The translations under genes and the position numbers were made by a program. DNA of 64,000 nucleotides from Enoplolaimus lenunculus. Its lineage: Eukaryota > Nematoda > Enoplea > Enoplida > Thoracostomopsidae. The notes beneath the pieces were generated by a model that was not told the DNA's origin, did not search any database, and saw only the letters and a list, made by a program, of their open reading frames with translations. Below, in pieces: positions 1 through 12,200 of this stretch. The stretch lies in the NCBI GenBank assembly GCA_030248215.1, contig JASANG010002861.1, positions 1-64,000 on the forward strand, written 5' to 3'. Each line of letters opens with the position of its first letter. Position 1 is the first letter of the stretch.

Positions 1-491
1 TTGAATATTTCCACATTTTTTCTGCCAGACTGATACTAGAGAGAAGTTGCAGTTTGACTTCAGTTTAAAATCCTCACTGTCTCTGACACTTATGGTTCTG
101 ACAAAATTATGTCGTAAACAAGACTGCCGTAAAGGGAATTGGCATCTCACTGAACCACAAAACACCTTCGACCGGTCGTATGGGAGCTGGGGCTCACAAG
201 GTGTAGTTACGACCAGGGCGGCGTTGAACGTGAATATTAACATCTGACGTTGTGCGGCAATTTGAATACGATGACTCACATTAACGATCGGGGACGGATG
301 ACGACAGCAGTGACAAACTGCTTCGCACGAAGCGCAACGCGCAAAACTTTATAGTAGAAATTTTACCGATGTTGCAACCCCAAACCAAAATTCCGGCCTA
401 TACGGGGAAGGCCAAGACGATTACTTAAGTATTTTTACCAGCACATAGTAATATGATCATAAACACTGAAGAGATAGAAAACTTTGCTTAC
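1..491. other. Left edge, probable kinesin intron
   Basis: This stretch lies just downstream (in gene direction) of a splice donor GTAAGC at 491-486 that closes the last visible kinesin exon, so it should be intron. I looked for the next kinesin tail exon on the minus strand and found none. A short open frame on the plus strand at 47-247 resembles nothing I know. Confidence 0.5.
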
Positions 492-3400
492 CTCCATATA
501 AGCAGATATGGTCATGTATACTGTTTCACCTGATGGTGTGATACGATTTAACAGTTGAGAATTGTGCAGCGAACTGTCCCATGCAGCTTCAAATTGATAA
601 AAGATTCTGAAACAAAAGAAATGAACTTATATGACCAAATACCGGTTATTTTACAAAGCATAAGTTCTGTTTACGAATGAAATATTAGCATGATATAGCT
701 ATTATCACGACATTGTCTCAGATGACAATGCTGAAACGTCTAAAATAAAATCAAAACTTGGACATACAACTGGTATGAAATCGCAATCGAAAACTAAGAA
801 CTAAGAAAACTCTTACCTGTCTTCTTGATTGTATTCAATATAGTGACCTGGAAACAGTCCTAGTGACAACACATCGAGATCTTCAGCAGAGTATTCTGGA
901 GTCGGTCTGATACGTCCTAAAAGCATAAACCGAAATAATAACTATTGCACGCAATTGAATAAGGAATGTGTATTTTTTCTTTCAGTAAATTGTACTTTAC
1001 GGATAAAATATGCTCTTCAAAGTTTCTTCCCGCATATCAAAACACAATATTAACAGTATTTCCAAACTTCAAAAATGTTTTCTCAGTGATAAAAAGCACA
1101 ACAGGATAGCCAGAATTTTAAAACAAGGAGTTGCGGAGGTCTATTATACTACGACCATCTGAAAAAATTTCAAAAATCCTGGACAAACATTCCGAAGGAG
1201 GGGGCTTGACTCCTTACCCTATCCTGGTTCTACGCATCTCATCACAAACCGGTAGATACAACACTATCAACCTACCAACCACAAGCTCTTCACAGTCACG
1301 CCAAACTAATTCTTCGCCTTTTTCGTGACAAAGAGTAATTTTGATTCGGCGCTGAATTCCTTGATGCAATAGGAAGACTCCGTGTGTTGGATGGCCGTCT
1401 CCATGATCTACGATTGCGGGCACATACCTAAACATGCTCGATATATAAGTAAACACCAGAATTTGTTATGAATATATAAGTTAAGTTATAATAAATTTAT
1501 GTTACTTTAATAAAAATATACTACAGCCACGAACAAAATTATGTGCATGCGGTCGTTTCAGCCACAGACGAAGCGCGATTACTGCGCACTTAATTCTGTC
1601 TGTGAGTGTACATCTAAACAAATTTTTGAAACTTAATAGTATTTTAGACCACAGACTTAACAATATTTTCGGAACAAAACTCATTATGCATCCGATTCTG
1701 ATTGTGTTCGAATTAATGACGATATTTAAATAATGTGACAAACTAACTGACTTCAAACACTGACTCATGAATCACCCATGTAAAAGGTAACAAATTTAGA
1801 ATATTATAAATCTTAAAATAATGGCCTACGCTACTTACTCTCCGTTTGGAGCTAATTCACATATTTCAACCCAAACAAGCAAATCGAACCTTTGGCGAAC
1901 ATGATTCTGGCTAAAAATGAAACCCAAATCACAATTTTAACATTGAAAAGAGTTGTTACACCTAAAACAACAGTACTGTTGCTAAAACACCCAATTGCGT
2001 GCACACATCTATGAAATGTCGCGCCTGAGCACATTTAGTTAAGTTAACGCTCAGTTCGTCCAATATATTTAATAATCCAAGTAGTGTTCTACATAGATTT
2101 TACCAGTGCAAAGAATCATAACCATTTTCGTCGAAAAAACGGAACCTGTTCAAGTTTGAAGTTTATACTATGTACTATGATAGAACATTAACGTGACATG
2201 CAGCTACAAAAGAGACGAGAATTCATGAAAAAGTAAAAACAATACAGCCTGTTTATTACAAAAAATACTAAAAATGGTCAAACCTGGCAACCGACGACTG
2301 TACTGCCAATTTTTGCGATTTTACTGGTGTAGAGATCGGTATGTTTTGTGTAAATATTGATTTCGGTTGATGTTGAAAATTACTGCTAAAATCAAATAAC
2401 TTTAACATGTTCAAAATAGGACAGTACACTGCTGACTTATCATCAAAAAACATCACCCCAGAATAATAGCGCACAAAAAATGCTACCATTCGAGTAACCG
2501 TTCCCATCAGTCACCGAGCATTCATTTCGAACTACACGAATTAATACAACATTTGCTAATACCACTTCAACAAGTTTAAACAACTATCATACATCATTCA
2601 TTGGTCAGAAAACTAAAACAAATAAAAACGTTCTTAAATTTTTAAATTTAAATACTTTTGGGATGGCAATGGACTGAGCCTAGCAGATCCATCAGCGCGA
2701 TCATACACCGGTTGATGATGGCCGAACATTTCAAAAATGATCGGAAATCGATTCAAATACTGGACGAACGCTTTTGAGACGGTTACAGTAAGCTAAAATA
2801 AAATCCATTGAATGAATATATCAATATATTAGTTACATAGGTAAAACTCGTTCGGACATAAAACAAGCCGATACAAAAGACTAAAAATCTACCTGTTCTT
2901 GTTTTAACAAATCTGACAGTTATTTGATTTGAGCTTAAAGTGGAGATCAGCCCTTCGTGAAATTCTACCGGTAAAAGCGTATTGCATAACATGACAACAA
3001 AAACCATGTACACTTTAAGCAGACAGAAATGGTCTTAAGAGAAAGATAAATTGTACCGCTTACATTCTGTACATGATTAAAGTTTAACGGACTTTTGCCA
3101 GAGTTCTTCACAGGTTCAGTTGAAAACGCTTCGTCGTGGCGATGCAAAAAGCTAAAATACAATGCATGAAGAAAATGCTAGTTAAATGACAATTTATTTA
3201 ACAGTGTCATAATGTTGTCCCAGGCAATATTACAATCAGATTTGTCAAGTAGCTTTACACTTCCTATACATTAGTAGAACGTAATATCCGTAACAAGGTG
3301 GTCCCACAGAGGGCAGAGTGGAAATTTCCCAATACTCTATTTCAAACAGAAAAAATAGAAATTCAAGCCAAAAACACAAGAAGCGTTAATTGGTGTTTAG

Positions 3401-4412
3401 GATAAAATTTCAGAAACACACCAATAATTTTCGCTTAATCATCACTTTACTTGAATTGGCAAAATATGTCAACATATTGACTTGAAATGTCGATGGCACG
3501 CACAACGGTGACACGGAATGTAAATTCTTCGCCAGGGACCAAATGCGGCGGAAACGTTACATTGTTTTTGCGGTCGCCGTTACTACCTTCATCATCAGCT
3601 TCCGCTGTTTCTTGATGGGGTTTACCTGCTGGCGCTTTTGAATTCGAATCTGTATAAGCAAAGCAGAGTAGCATTACCAAAGTTTGTTCTCACTTGACCA
3701 AAATTAAATTTAAGCTTACTACCGTGTAATAGTTTCAAAACTATAAATTTGAAATCAAAATTGTACAGTATGCATTACTGTCCCGACAGCCCGGCCACAA
3801 AACGTCCACCAACTAAAATCAATTTCATTGCATTTGACAATCGCTGCATGCAGCATAAGCCTAGCCTAAGTCCTTAAAAATCTTTACTTTACCCAAGTCT
3901 AACCAAAGGCCTAAACATTAATTCAAATGTGGGCAAAGCGTAAAAGGCCGCTACATATATGGAACGCAAAATAGCCTTAGAAATGGAACAACTTTGTCGC
4001 TAACCCGAATCAGATGATACGCCTTCCACAACACGTTCTTCTGGAATGCTTTCAGAACTTGGAGTCGGATTGTCCTGTAAATACCAAAGCATGCAGATAA
4101 AGCAGTAAACTCCTATTTTCAGCAGAACGATCACTGTCACCAATTTATAAATTAAGGCTTGTATGTATTTCGTGCGTGGACAAATAGAAATGAAAATTGA
4201 GTTGTGACGAAAAGGATACTCATTGCTGCAACGTCTAGAGATCTCTGTTAAATATGTTTCAACCTAGACAGCATACTGCGAAATCGACCGTGTGCAGTAA
4301 TTTCAACTAACTTTTTTGCGTTTGCGTTTCAAAAAATCTTCCTCGCGGAAATTCAGTTTTGCCGATTGACGCACGCCTGCTTTGTTCGTATCCAACGGCT
4401 GGTCGTCTTCAC
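492..4412 (-). CDS. KIF1: KIF1/UNC-104 type kinesin, internal tail exons (partial gene)
   Basis: Ten coding exons read leftward: 4412-4312, 4074-4005, 3649-3451, 3151-3064, 2792-2656, 2385-2284, 1910-1839, 1427-1276, 916-817, 606-492. All have AG/GT borders and matching phases, giving about 378 residues without a stop. The product matches the mid-to-late tail of kinesin-3 KIF1 motors, plus-end microtubule motors that carry synaptic-vesicle precursors or mitochondria. Diagnostic stretches, in order, are [90 protein letters not shown] (KIF1-type DUF3694 region) and [23 protein letters not shown]13 kinesins differ at these points. The motor and FHA domains should lie to the right of 4412 but are absent from the window. 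The C-terminal part, with a PH domain in KIF1 proteins, should continue left of base 1. The family call is strong; the choice among KIF1 paralogues is not resolved. Confidence 0.9.
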
Positions 4413-4935
4413 CTTACAACAAAATAATATTATAAACAAATGGCAGTCATGCGATTTCATTCATTTTAATTTTGTCTGCAGTCCTATACTACGGACTAGA
4501 GAACTGTTTGTACCTAAGTAGCTAAACACATACAGCCATTTTATAATAAAACTCACATTGGGTAAATGGATGAAAACAAAAGAGATATGATATATCAGCA
4601 GCTTCCGGTGTTTTCAAATGCCAAGCTCATCATATCATATGAACACGATAGTGTTCATATATATGATTCGCGCATCTCAAGCGCGTATTTTCAGTTTAGT
4701 TCGCATGTTGGTGCTCAAGTAATATCAGACCGGTATCGTTTAAATTTTGTACACTGGTATCCTGGTACGTAGGGAATATTTGTGCCAAAGGATTTTGCAA
4801 ACCAGTGTGGTCTTCAATAGTTACGGTCAAAAACTCCTTACAGAAAGTGCACGAAATTTTTCATTTTGGTTCAACAGTTTTTACACGTTAGCTATGTAAT
4901 TTTACGATTATAACTTTCACCACTTTATAGAGCTT
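4413..4935. other. Gap between kinesin exon and minisatellite
   Basis: No exon of kinesin or acetyl-CoA synthetase is visible here on the minus strand, though both would be expected in this direction. A 68-codon plus-strand frame (4566-4772) matches no family I know and is probably chance. A short palindrome lies at 4637-4660. Confidence 0.5.
4637..4660. repeat. Short palindrome
   Basis: Perfect 10-bp arms, ATATGAACAC and GTGTTCATAT, are separated by the 4-base loop GATA. No element boundary or gene was seen with it. Confidence 0.8.
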
Positions 4936-5160
4936 ACGGTTGGTTTCACCCCAACGGTTGGTTTCACCCCAACGGTTGGTTTTGCCCCAACGGTTGGTTT
5001 CACCCCAACGGGTGGTTTCACCCCAACAGTCGGTTTTACCCCAACGGTTGGTTTCACCCCAACGGTTGGTTTCACCCCAACGGTTGGTTTCACCCCAACG
5101 GTTGGTTTTGCCCCAACGGTTGGTTTTGCCCCAACGGTTGGTTTTGCCCCAACGGTTGGT

Positions 5161-6000
5161 TTCACCCCAACGGTTGGTTTCACCCCAACAGTCGGTTTCT
5201 CCCCAACGATTGGTTTCACCTCAACGGTTGGTTTTGCCCCAACGGTTGGTTTTGCCCCAACGGTTGGTTTCACCCCAACGGTTGGTTTTGCCCCAACGGT
5301 TTGTTTTGCCCCAACGGTTGGTTTTGCTCCAACGGTTGGTTTTGCCCCAACGGTTGGTTTCACTCCAACGGTAGGTTTCACACCAACAGTCGGTTTCTCC
5401 CCAACGGTTGGTTTCACCTCAACGGTTGGTTTCACCCCAACGATTGGTTTCACCCCAACGGTTGGTTTCACCCCAACGGTTGGTTTTGACCCAACGGTTG
5501 GTTTTGCCCCAACGGTTGGTTTCACCCCAACGGTTGGTTTCACCCCAACAGTCGGTTTCTCCCCAACGGTTGGTTTCACCTCAACGGTTGGTTTTGCCCC
5601 AACGGTTGGTTTTGCCCCAACGGTTGGTTTCACCCCAACGGTTGGTGTCACCCCAACGGTTGGTTTCACCCCAACAGTCGGTTTCTCCCCAACGGTTGGT
5701 TTCACCTCAACGGTTGGTTTTGCCCCAACGGTTGGTTTTGCCCCAACGGTTGGTTTCACCCCAACGGTTGGTTTTGCCCCAACGGTTTGTTTTGCCCCAA
5801 CGGTTGGTTTTGCTCCAACGGTTGGTTTTGCCCCAACGGTTGGTTTCACCCCAACGGTTGGTTTCACACCAACAGTCGGTTTCTCCCCAACGGTTGGTTT
5901 CACCTCAACGGTTGGTTTCACCCCAACGATTGGTTTCACCCCAACGGTTGGTTTCACCCCAACGGTTGGTTTTGACCCAACGGTTGGTTTTGCCCCAACG
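5161..6000. repeat. Higher-order repeat within the minisatellite
   Basis: The same run of variant 18-bp units recurs at a spacing of 486 bp (27 units). For example, the variant cluster around 5301 reappears around 5787. This indicates block duplication within the array after the single units had diverged. Confidence 0.7.
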
Positions 6001-6819
6001 GTTGGTTTCACCCCAACGGTTGGTTTCACCCCAACAGTCGGTTTCTCCCCAACGGTTGGTTTTGCCCCAACGGTTGGTTTTGCCCCAACGGTTGGTTTCA
6101 CCCCAACGGTTGGTTTCACCCCAACGGTTGGTTTCGCCCCAACGGTTGGTTTTGCCCCAACGGTTGGTTTCAGCTGAACGGTTGGTTTCACCCCAACGGT
6201 TGGCTTCACCCCAACGGATGGTTTCACCCCAACGGAAGGGTTCACCCCAACAGTCGGTTTCACCCCAACGGTTGGTTTTACCCCAACGGTTGGTTTCACC
6301 CCAACGGTTGGTTTCACCCCAACGGTTGGTCTCACCCCAACAGTCGGTTTCACCCCAACGGTTAGCTTTACCCCAACGGTTGGTTTCACCCCAACGGTTG
6401 GATTCACCTCAACGGTTGGTTTCACACCAACGGTTGGTTTTACCCCAACGGTGGGCTTCACCCCAAAGGTTGGTTTCGCTCCAACGATTGGTTTCACCCC
6501 AACGATTGGTTTCATCCTAACGGTCGGTTTCACCCCAACGGTTGGTTTCACCACAACGGTTGGTTTCACGACAACGGTTGGTTTTACCCCAATGGCTGGT
6601 TTCACCCCAATGGTTGGTTTCACCTCAACGGTTGGTTTCACCCTAACAGTCGGTTTCACCCCAACGGTTGGTTTCACCCCAACGGTTCGTTTTACCCCAA
6701 CGGTTGGTTTCACCCCAGCGATCGGTTTTGCCCCAACGGTTGGTTTCACCTCAACGGTTGGCTTCACCTCGACGGTTGGCTTCACCCCAACGGTTGGTTT
6801 CATCCCAACGGTCGGTTTC

Positions 6820-7860
6820 ACTCCAACGGTTGGTTTCACTCCAACAGTTGGTTTCGCCCCAACGGTTGGTTTCACGTCAACGGTTCGTTTCACCTCAACG
6901 GTTGGCTTCACGTCAACGGTTGGTTTCACTCCAACGATTGGTTTCACCCCAACGATTGGTTTAATCCTAACGGTTGGTTTCAGCCAAATGGTTGGTTTTA
7001 ACCCAACGGTTGACCGCAACGGTTGGATTCACCTCAACGGTTGGTTTCACTCTAACGGTTGGTTTTACCCCAACGGTTGGTTTCACCCCAACGATTGGTT
7101 TCACCCCAACGATTGGTTTCACCCTAACCATTGGTTTCACCCCAACGGTCGGTTTCATCCCAACGGTCGGTTTCACCCCAGCGGTCGTTTCACCCCAACG
7201 GTTGGTTTGACCATAACGGTTGGTTACAACCCAACGGTTGGTTTCAGCCCAACGGTTGATTTCACCCAACGGTTGATTTCACCCCAACGGTTGGTTTCAC
7301 CCCAACGATTGGTTTCACCCCAACGGTTTGTTTTTCCTCAACGGTTGGTTTCACCCCAACGGTTGGTTTCACCCCAACGGTCGGTTTCATCCCAACGGTT
7401 GGTTTCACTCCAACGGTTGGTTTCACCCCAACGTTGGTTTCACCCCAACGGTTGGTTTCGCCCCAACGGTTGGTTTCACGTCAACGGTTCGTTTCACCTC
7501 AACGGTTGGCTTCACGTCAACGGTTGGTTTCACTCCAACGATTGGTTTCACCCCAACGATTGGTTTAATCCTAACGGTTGGTTTCAGCCAAATGGTTGGT
7601 TTTAACCCAACGGTTGACCGCAACGGTTGGATTCACCTCAACGGTTGGATTCACCTCAACGGTTGGTTTCACTCTAACGGTTGGTTTTACCCCAACGGTT
7701 GGTTTCACCCCAACGATTGGTTTCACCCCAACGATTGGTTTCACCCTAACCATTGGTTTCACCCCAACGGTCGGTTTCATCCCAACGGTCGGTTTCACCC
7801 CAGCGGTCGTTTCACCCCAACGGTTGGTTTCACCATAACGGTTGGTTACAACCCAACGGT
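6820..7860. repeat. Second block duplication in the minisatellite
   Basis: A block that includes the irregular segment GTTGACCGCAACGGTTGG near 7010 is repeated near 7614. The offset of about 604 bp is not a multiple of 18, so one copy has gained or lost bases relative to the unit phase. The neighbouring variants on both sides match between the copies. Confidence 0.65.
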
Positions 7861-8317
7861 TGGTTTCAGCCCAACGGTTGATTTCACCCAACGGTTGATT
7901 TCACCCCAACGGCTGGTTTCACCCCAACGATTGGTTTCACCCCAACGGTTGGTTTTTCCCCAACGGTTGGTTTCACCCCAACGGTCGGTTTCATCCCAAC
8001 GGTTGGTTTCACTCCAACGATTGGTTTCACCCCAACGGTTGGTTTCACCCCAACGGTTGGTTTTGCCCCATTGGTTTCACTCCAACGGTTGGTTTCACCC
8101 CAACGGTTGGTTTCACCCCAACGGTTGGTTTTGCCCCAACGGTTCGTTTCACCCCAGCGGTTAATTTTGCCCCAGAGGTTAGTTTCAACCTAACGGCTGG
8201 TTTCATCTCAACGGTCGGTTTCAGCCCAAGGGTTGGTTTCACACAAACGGTTAGCTTCACCGCAACGGACGATGTCACCCCATGGATTAATGCAGCAGCT
8301 TGGTAAAGCGGTTGAAA

Positions 8318-9210
8318 CTAGAAAAAATGCTCAGCACTTGAGCAAAAGGGATATGTTTCGTATTCCTATTAAAAGTATGGTAAACTAGATCAGCGCATTC
8401 GCTTGATGTAACCTGGAAAAGTATTAAGAAACAATAGCTGCCAAAATCATGTTAATTATTAATTTTTCTGAAACATATTGCGGACAGCAAAATTTCTGTA
8501 ATATTTTTTTGTAAGAAACAGATGCTTTTCTTGAATGCAAAGCGAAATTATTTCTGAAATGTAGACAGATGTAGCTTGGAATCCATGAACGTATATTGAA
8601 GTTCTCTACAAAACGTATTAAATTTACCTATGGCTTTGTATTACCATAGTTAATTGAATTTCATAAGAGCATTGTGTGGCGACATAATGGCTGTTAGAGT
8701 TTTGATGACCAATTTTGTTAGATACTTTCTTGAACAGACATCACAAAACGAATCGCAATTGATGCTTTAAAAAAGACTCCACTTATAAGTGACTTTTGAG
8801 TTTACTCGATTTTTTACCTTAGTAACAAATTATATAAATGCGCATTTCCCACCCGAGTTATCTGTTTCACTACATAGTCACGACTATAGAAGCTCACAAA
8901 TCGCACCGTATTCTGGCAACTTCGATTAATGTGGCAAAATCAAAGAGCGGTATACCTCAGCCATGTCTCTGCGACCCTAAGGAATTTCTGAAAATTGCTA
9001 ACAAATCCTGTCAAAAACTTCAATGTTAGAAATAGATCTGCTGTCCGCAAGATGTTTCAGAAAAATTAATAATTAACATGATTTTGGCAGCTATTGTTTC
9101 TTAATACTTTTCCAGGTTACATCAAGCGAATGCGCTGATCTAGTTTACCATACTTTTAATAGGAATACGAAACATATCCCTTTTGCTCAAGTGCTGAGCA
9201 TTTTTTCTAG
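8318..9210. mobile_element. Foldback/MITE-like element with 172-bp inverted ends
   Basis: The left arm (8318-8489) and the reverse complement of the right arm (9039-9210) match over 172 bp with one visible mismatch. Both ends begin CTAGAAAAAATGCTCAGC. The 549-bp centre contains no recognisable transposase. The ends sit on TA (8319-8320 and 9208-9209), which would fit a TA target duplication as in Tc1/mariner-like elements, but no longer target duplication is seen and the class is unproven. The near-identity of the arms suggests a young insertion. Its right end lies 26 bp from an acetyl-CoA synthetase splice donor, inside that gene's intron. Confidence 0.85.
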
Positions 9211-9236
9211 TATTATTTATGTCTTTGCACGCTTAC

Positions 9237-12200
9237 CATCACCCGAGCAATAATATCCCGGGAATTTAGAAAAGTACGTTTTCTGATACCGCTCGTGATT
9301 ACCATACACGGTTCGCATTGTTCCGGGCCATGGACGTTTGAACACCTATAAAACAGGTAATAATATGCTAAAAAGTTTGCAAGCAGAATTATAATGAAAC
9401 TTGTGTTCAAAAAATTTTTAATAACACCGAAAAGTGTGGTTTCAAATTTAATTGACCACGTCTATCACAGAATACTTACCAAGAACACGCCGTAGGCATT
9501 ATTATCTAATTTCAATTGTTTTGAAAAAATTCCGCTACATTACGCAAACCTGCTGTATATAAATTACGCATGGCTTATTCATTAATATTAACATTGTGCA
9601 AAACTAACTAGATATCCTTCACCGGGACCTTCCACTTCTTTTCCTTCTTCTGTCAAAATTGCTGGCTCGATGCCAAAGAACGGGAATGTCTGAAATATAA
9701 ATTATTCGGTTAAACACACATTACTAAATAACCTAAAACGCATTTTAGCGGCCGTTGGCGTTAGTGACAGATTCGTCCGATTTACCTGAATACATTATTG
9801 TGAATACTTTGCAACATGTTGTCCCACTCCGTTAAATAAAACGAAGCACCACACAACGCTCAAAATGTTCCATTTCATTCAATCTGTAAAACTATAAAAG
9901 GGGAACTGATAGACATATTCGGTAATGTGTATGCAACCAAATGTATGCACATACCGCAGAACCGGGTTTCATTGTAGTGCATCCTGGAAGTGGAGTTAAA
10001 ACGTGGCCTCCCTAAAATAATAATTACAGTAAACTTACCAACACAAAATTTAGTTTAGATGGATTTTTTATATTTAAGAAAAAAAGCAGCAAGCTTTCTG
10101 GTATATACAACTTCGTGATTTGCCTAACAATGAAACATCGTCTGTTAGTTTAGATTCGTTCATAACGTTTTTAATAGCCAACTCGCTGCGACGGCATTAA
10201 ATGTTCAGGATAACGACAAAAATACAATTAATTCTCTAGAGAAAACGCTAATTTTACGAAACGCATGCATGTGACCTTTCAATGCTGTTAGAAAACACCT
10301 AATTTGAGCTACAATTTTCTTGGCCCAAACAGGTTAAACGAGGAATTAATTAGCTTTACAAAATGAACCTGTCTTTAAAACCGACAATCTAACGCCCTTG
10401 TATGTTTAAAATTATGGTGAAATTCTCTTTGCACAAGTCTTGATTTCACATAAATTTGGTATTACAAAACAAATCAAGTTATTGAAAGCAACTTACCGTC
10501 TCCGTTTGCCAATACGTATCCACAATCGAACACCGCTTTTCGCCGACAACATTATAAAACCATCTCCACGCTTCCGGGTTAATCGGTTCACCGACAGTTC
10601 CAAGAACTTTCAATGATTTTCGACTGTGCCTTAAAAACGCAACGTCAGCGGTTCGATTAAAACAGCTACAGTATGCAATCTCACAAAAATGCTGTTCATA
10701 CGCGAAAGTTTTTGCAGCGAGAATTCGCAGTTGTAATTTGCACAATGCGATGCACAATATAAATATGCAAGATTTGTTCGAAAACATTTTCACAAAACCT
10801 GCAGATGCAAATCGCAGCTACACGTACATGTGAATAAAGCTTAACAGATTTCACAAAAATTGGCAAGTACGTTAAAACTACCACCGCAACTACTTTTCAA
10901 TAATATTACGCAACACGACGCAGCGATGTTTTTCTCATTTTTTGACCAATGCATTATCATTTTGATTTCAGAAAGCAGTTCAACTCTGCATACCATTCGT
11001 TTTAAAAAAACTCAGTTTACAGCACATAATATCTATCACAAGCACTATATTAAGTATAACCAAATTTATTAGCCATTAAATTTATGCTGTAGTGTTTCCA
11101 GTGTCGTAATCGGTGAACTTAACCACCTCATCCAGAGTGGGAATAGGCGCTCGCCCAGAGTGGGAGTAGGCGGACAATGCAACGCGTGCTGGGTATATTC
11201 ATATGCAGGTAGAATTAACCCAGTTGCATATGCTTCTGCAATGTGGACAATATATAAGTATTTGCTGCCCACACAGTTCATTTACGTCAGTAACGTACTT
11301 TTTCACAAAGTTTTCTCCGTGTTTCATCAATGAACGAATTGCTGTTGGAGCAGTGTAAAATTTCGACACTTGGTACTTGTCAACAATATCCCAGTATCTG
11401 CTTGGGTCCGGAAAAAACGGAACCCCTTCAAACTGAAATAACCAAAATAGGCAGAGGTTATTTTGATATCAGTGTAACGCCACGGTGATGACCGTAAATT
11501 TTTACGCTATCCTAACAAAACTATCAGACATAAAATAATCTTTGTGCAATAAAGCCATATGCCAGCCGCCATTACCTGCATCAAGTTTCAACGAATATAT
11601 ACCTCTGTATCCTTTTACTATCAAATATACCGCATGTTAACATTGGATACTAAGCACCTTTAAAAGTCAAAATGCAACTAAACTAGGCTGGTTAGCTCAT
11701 CAGCAATGTACTAACGTTTTTGAAAATCCAAAGAAAAACGCCATACCCTAATTATTAGGCCTCAAACTACACAGCACCAACATTAGCTAAAAGCATGCCT
11801 AAAAAGTCCATCACCACATTGTCAAAGTCAGCTTGTCCAATTCACGTTAAGGTTGGTCATCAAGTCTGAAACGTCTACCGTCCGTAAAAACAATTACCGG
11901 CAAAACCTACCATTACACTGGTCGCAGCATTCGCCATCGGCCCGTATGTAACATAACTATGCCCGGTGATCCATCCAATATCAGCAGTGCAAAAATAAAC
12001 ATCGTCGGGATGATAATCGAATACATAGCGAAACGTTGTTGAGGCGTACAGCAAATATCCGATTTGTGTATGAACGACACCTTTTGGAGTTCCAGTAGAT
12101 CCGCTAAAATGGACATTAACGCGTTAAAGGTATACGGTATGATTACATTTGGCTTAGCAAATGTAGGTACTGTTATGTCAAGCTGTTTTCGTGTTGGCTA

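Larger units (their letters stand above)
4936..8281. repeat. 18-bp minisatellite, about 3.3 kb
   Basis: The array is built from roughly 185 copies of GGTTGGTTTCACCCCAAC with frequent point variants such as TTTTGCC for TTTCACC, CAGTC for CGGTT and ATTGG for GTTGG. Because 18 is divisible by three, several frames stay open for hundreds of codons. On the minus strand one frame reads as VGVKPT hexapeptides for 700 codons (7019-4917); plus-strand frames read as VSPQRL, GFTPTV or WFHPNG. Variants in the hexapeptide frame often change the residue (VGAKPT, VEVKPT, VGEKPT, VGAKQT), so no coding constraint is evident. Copies become more degenerate toward 8281. Confidence 0.95.

Noticed and set aside
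492-4412. Assignment of the kinesin to KIF13
   Set aside because: The [14 protein letters not shown] and [11 protein letters not shown] stretches are typical of KIF1; KIF13 tails differ there.
4917-7019. A 700-codon minus-strand open frame of VGVKPT repeats as a structural protein gene
   Set aside because: The frame is kept open by the 18-bp period; four other frames of the array are similarly open, unit variants change residues freely, and no promoter, signal peptide or exon links were seen.
8838-9029. A 63-codon frame inside the foldback element as a transposase remnant
   Set aside because: Too short, and it has no catalytic motif or resemblance to a transposase.
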